DNA of 64,000 bases, taken from positions 76,572 through 140,571 of the forward strand of contig NZ_LNQC01000076.1 of assembly GCF_001651855.1 (NCBI RefSeq), read 5' to 3'. Under the pieces are notes generated by a model. That model had not been told where the DNA came from. It did no database searches and saw only the letters and a program-made list of their open reading frames with translations. The DNA is from Sinorhizobium americanum. Lineage in GTDB: Bacteria; Pseudomonadota; Alphaproteobacteria; Rhizobiales; Rhizobiaceae. The position numbers and the translations under genes were made by a program. Below are positions 61,304-64,000 of the stretch, piece by piece. The first letter of the stretch is position 1; every line of letters begins with the position of its first letter.

Positions 61304-62308
61304 TCAATCGCCCGGCTCCACGTGAAGGGGTAGTCCGTTGCGCGCTTCCGAAGGCGGGCAACCATAGCATTTCCGGTATTCAGTCGCGAAACGACCCATG
61401 TGCCTGAAGCCCCATTTGCGGGCGATCTCCGCCACCGAGATCCTTTGATCCGCTTTCAAAAGGTCCCGGTGGGCCGCTTCCATGCGCAGTTGGGTGAGGT
61501 AGCTGATCGGCGTCATGCCCTTGAACCGCTTAAAACCCTCCTGCAGGGACCGAACGCCGATGCCGGCCGCCTCCGCGATGTCGGTCATCGACATCGGCCC
61601 GGCGAGATTGGCGTGCATGAAATCGACGGCACGCTTGACGTGCCTCGGTGACGGCAGCCACTCGCCCTGGTTCAAGGCGGTGGAGAACCGATGCGGCACC
61701 GTATCGACCAGCAGGTTGACGATGCTTCCGGACAGATGGGAAAGCGTTTCGGGCATATTATGCATCGCGCCGTCCGCGCCGAAGCTGGTGGCCATGATCT
61801 GCGACAGCTTAAAGATGATCTGGCCCGCCCCGTCTGCGAGGTCGAGTTGGGGGGTGAAGTCGAGCGAGCCGTAGACAGGCCGTTCCAGGGAGCCACGGAG
61901 GCGCTGGAAGATCTCTTCCTGGTCGATGACGAAGGAAAGGTGGCTGCGACTTCCCTCGATCTGCAGTTCCGACAGTCTGTTGCCGTCGAGGATTGCTGCC
62001 TCGCCCGGCTTGGAAATCAGGCTCTCGCTTCGCCCTACCTGCACGCAGGCTGAGCCGTGCAGGGGCAGCAATATCAGTAGCTTAGGTACCTCATCCTTCT
62101 GGCCTATGCTAAGACTGCCGTGGGAAATCACACGGCTGAAGGCGACGCGCCCGGCGGCGGCGAACTCATAACTATAGGAGAGATCCGTCTTCAGCGGTCT
62201 TTGCACCCGGACGGGTCCGATGCAGCGCGTTAAAACTTCGGAGAGTTCTTCGGCATCGCTGCCCAGATATGAAAGTTTCATTCCCTGCTTTTGCCCTTGC
62301 ATCGCCAA
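61304..62308 (-). CDS. AraC family transcriptional regulator
   Basis: A 334-residue regulator with the same two-part design as the other AraC proteins here: an N-terminal domain (LLILLPLHGSACVQVGRSES, FVIDQEEIFQRLRGSLERPV) and a C-terminal double helix-turn-helix (MSMTDIAEAAGIGVRSLQEG and SVAEIARKWGFRHMGRFATE). It is closest by eye to the regulator at 55917-56990. The two flank the LuxR trio on the same strand. Starts at ATG 62308 or the internal ATG 62281 are possible. Confidence 0.9.
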   Translation of the reverse strand: MAMQGQKQGMKLSYLGSDAEELSEVLTRCIGPVRVQRPLKTDLSYSYEFAAAGRVAFSRVISHGSLSIGQKDEVPKLLILLPLHGSACVQVGRSESLISKPGEAAILDGNRLSELQIEGSRSHLSFVIDQEEIFQRLRGSLERPVYGSLDFTPQLDLADGAGQIIFKLSQIMATSFGADGAMHNMPETLSHLSGSIVNLLVDTVPHRFSTALNQGEWLPSPRHVKRAVDFMHANLAGPMSMTDIAEAAGIGVRSLQEGFKRFKGMTPISYLTQLRMEAAHRDLLKADQRISVAEIARKWGFRHMGRFATEYRKCYGCPPSEARNGLPLHVEPGD

Positions 62309-62981
62309 TTTCCCAAAGAGAAATCAAGACATATTGACCCGGCGCATCCTCCCGTTGCGCCTGGCCGCGTTTCTAGCACCATGTGAGTCCATTGCTGTGA
62401 CACCTGCGGCGGCGCCGCGAGCGTCTCGTTCGGATTGAACGGACCAAGGCGTGCGAGCAAGGCAAAGTCGCTGCCATCGCCGTCTCGCGCCGGTTTTGTT
62501 AGCGTGCGATTATGCAACAAGACGGCGGCTTACAAGTGGCAAGATTGAAAATTCCAGTTCCTTCTTTTCAAGTGACGCTAACGCCTCCCAACTTTGCTCA
62601 AATGATGTGCAGAGTGCCGCGGGAAAAGGCAGAGTCCGCTGAGGTTCAATGCTGCTCCCGATGCTTGAACACTACCGTCGGCGCCTCCGCCAGGAACAGT
62701 TAAATCGCGGTAATCTTGAGGCATCCTTGAGATCGAACGTGAAGCTCCCCTTTGGCCAAATTAGAAGCCGTCTGCCCGCTGCGGCCGCGCATGCCGGGCG
62801 CCATTGACCTTCTAATCGGGCGTTCGGGCAGGTGAGCGGTGAAGAGGTCATTGGCCTGCTTGCCACGCATCGCGCCAAAAACTGGCACGACCGGTGCGGG
62901 AGACGGAGCAGCGGATTCACTTCGTCGTGAGTTTTGGGTGAAGGTAATGACTTCGCTGCCGGTTCGCACTAGGTCGAGGCG
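62309..62981. other. Gene-free stretch before the serine hydrolase gene
   Basis: About 670 bp. I see no convincing gene; short frames lack ribosome sites and family patterns. One GGAAC-N18-TT match at 62693-62717 is far from the next start and its -10 tetramer is poor, so I do not call it a promoter. Confidence 0.45.
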
Positions 62982-63989
62982 ATGATCAGATCGCTGGCCG
63001 TCGTCCTACTGCTCTTCCTGTCGCTTTTCTCCACCGCGGCCGCGGAGTCTCCTGCTGCCCCTGAATTGCTGAAGGGGCTTGCCGATCGGGAAGACCTGAA
63101 GCCGCTGAAAACCGTCTTAGTCGCGCGTGACGGTGAGACGATCGCCGAGCAGGGCTATCGCGGCCACTCGCCGGGCGAGTCGACCAATATCAAATCCGCG
63201 TCGAAATCGATCATATCGGCCCTGGTCGGGATCGCGATCGACAAGGGCCTCCTCGACGGCCCGGAACAGAAGATCGCGCCGCTGCTGAAGGACGATCTAC
63301 CCTCGCCGGCGGATCCGCGGATCAATGACATCACCATCGGCAACCTGCTTTCCATGCAGGCCGGACTTGGCCGGTTGTCGGGGCCGAATTACGGCCGTTG
63401 GGTATCAAGCAGCAATTGGGTCCGTTTCGCGCTCGCACAGCCTTTCGCGGACGAGCCTGGCGGGCGGATGCTCTATTCGACCGCGTCCACGCACCTGCTT
63501 TCGGCGATCCTCACAAAGGTCGGCGGCAAGTCGACGCTCGCGCTCGCGCGCGATTGGCTCGAGCCACTTCAAGGCTTCAGGATCGGTGCCTGGGAACGCG
63601 ACCCGCAGGGCATCTATCTCGGCGGCAATCAGATGGCGATGAGCGCAAGATCACTGCTCGCTTTCGGCGAACTCTACCGCAAAGGCGGTCGGACGTCCGA
63701 CGGGCAGCAGATCGTTCCGGCGGACTGGATCGATCTTTCGTGGCAGCCGCATACGAACTCATTTTTCTCCGGCGACGCCTATGGCTATGGCTGGTTCACC
63801 CGCCAGATCGGCGGCGAGACCGTCCATTTCGCCTGGGGCTATGGCGGTCAGATGCTCTACATCGTCCCGGCGCTGAAGCTCACCGTCGTCATGACCTCGG
63901 AGGAGAGCGGCCCATCGGCGCGCAACGGCTACCGCGACGCGCTGCATGGCGTCCTGGCGGAAATCGTAAGTTCCGTGAAAACGAATTGA
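62982..63989 (+). CDS. Secreted serine hydrolase, class C beta-lactamase fold
   Basis: A 335-residue protein with a signal peptide (SLAVVLLLFLSLFSTAAAES). The SxxK motif is SASK near residues 72-75 (IKSASKSIISALVG); a Tyr-containing second motif is LYSTASTHLL near 165; the third, KTG-like, motif is HFAWGYGGQMLY near 284. This is the beta-lactamase class C / 6-aminohexanoate-dimer hydrolase / esterase EstB superfamily. There is no indication that it acts on beta-lactams. It lies at the end of the window and ends at 63989; operon partners beyond the edge cannot be seen. Confidence 0.88.
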   Translation: MIRSLAVVLLLFLSLFSTAAAESPAAPELLKGLADREDLKPLKTVLVARDGETIAEQGYRGHSPGESTNIKSASKSIISALVGIAIDKGLLDGPEQKIAPLLKDDLPSPADPRINDITIGNLLSMQAGLGRLSGPNYGRWVSSSNWVRFALAQPFADEPGGRMLYSTASTHLLSAILTKVGGKSTLALARDWLEPLQGFRIGAWERDPQGIYLGGNQMAMSARSLLAFGELYRKGGRTSDGQQIVPADWIDLSWQPHTNSFFSGDAYGYGWFTRQIGGETVHFAWGYGGQMLYIVPALKLTVVMTSEESGPSARNGYRDALHGVLAEIVSSVKTN

Positions 63990-64000
63990 GTTGCTGAGAA

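Noticed and set aside
62693..62717. GGAAC-N18-TT before the serine hydrolase gene
   Set aside because: It is about 265 bp from the start codon, the -10 tetramer is TCTT rather than CGTT-like, and a single match of this strength is expected by chance.

Overview
The window is GC-rich, densely coded alphaproteobacterial DNA, most likely from a Rhizobiaceae replicon of the Sinorhizobium/Ensifer type. Supporting signs are a PraR/PhrR-like XRE regulator, DUF982 and DUF6074 proteins, a NepR/EcfG-type stress module, RIME-like intergenic palindromes, and an ornithine cyclodeaminase, AsnC regulator and cyoABCD grouping that resembles part of the S. meliloti pSymB chromid. The replicon assignment rests on remembered gene content, not on a search. 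I saw no rRNA, tRNA, CRISPR array, transposase or replication origin.

Layout. (1) 1-12.2 kb: exopolysaccharide locus on the plus strand, with a partial GNAT-like gene, a Wzz-type chain-length protein, a Wzy/ligase-type membrane protein, a NodB-type deacetylase, three glycosyltransferases, a VanZ-like protein, a secreted clan-A-like glycoside hydrolase and a single-domain KpsC-like protein. Many starts overlap the previous stop. (2) 12.5-24.9 kb: a chemoreceptor, an intergenic region rich in palindromes, three Tad-pilus-type TadE/TadG genes, an AraC regulator, an XRE regulator and a TetR-controlled RND efflux pair with a clear palindromic operator. (3) 25.2-30.3 kb: a serralysin-type RTX metalloprotease, ornithine cyclodeaminase with a divergent AsnC regulator, and DUF922 and DUF992 secreted proteins. 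(4) 30.4-37.1 kb: the cytochrome o ubiquinol oxidase operon cyoABCD plus SURF1, with a divergent MFS transporter.

(5) 37.3-48 kb: many very small genes around an EcfG-type ECF sigma factor and a convergent 52-aa NepR-like protein. Eight sites read GGAAC-N18/19-TT, the promoter class of the alphaproteobacterial general stress sigma factor. Seven lie in front of genes here, including the sigma gene itself, and one precedes a possible small RNA. I read this as a compact general-stress-response island.

(6) 48.2-55.5 kb: a LacI regulator with two operator copies, a complete carbohydrate ABC transporter and a GH127 beta-L-arabinofuranosidase, probably for uptake and cytoplasmic cleavage of arabinofuranosides. 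(7) 55.5-62.3 kb: a regulator cluster with two AraC-type genes and three LuxR-type genes. Two of the LuxR proteins have Asn in place of the receiver's phosphoacceptor Asp. (8) 63-64 kb: a secreted serine hydrolase of the class C beta-lactamase fold.
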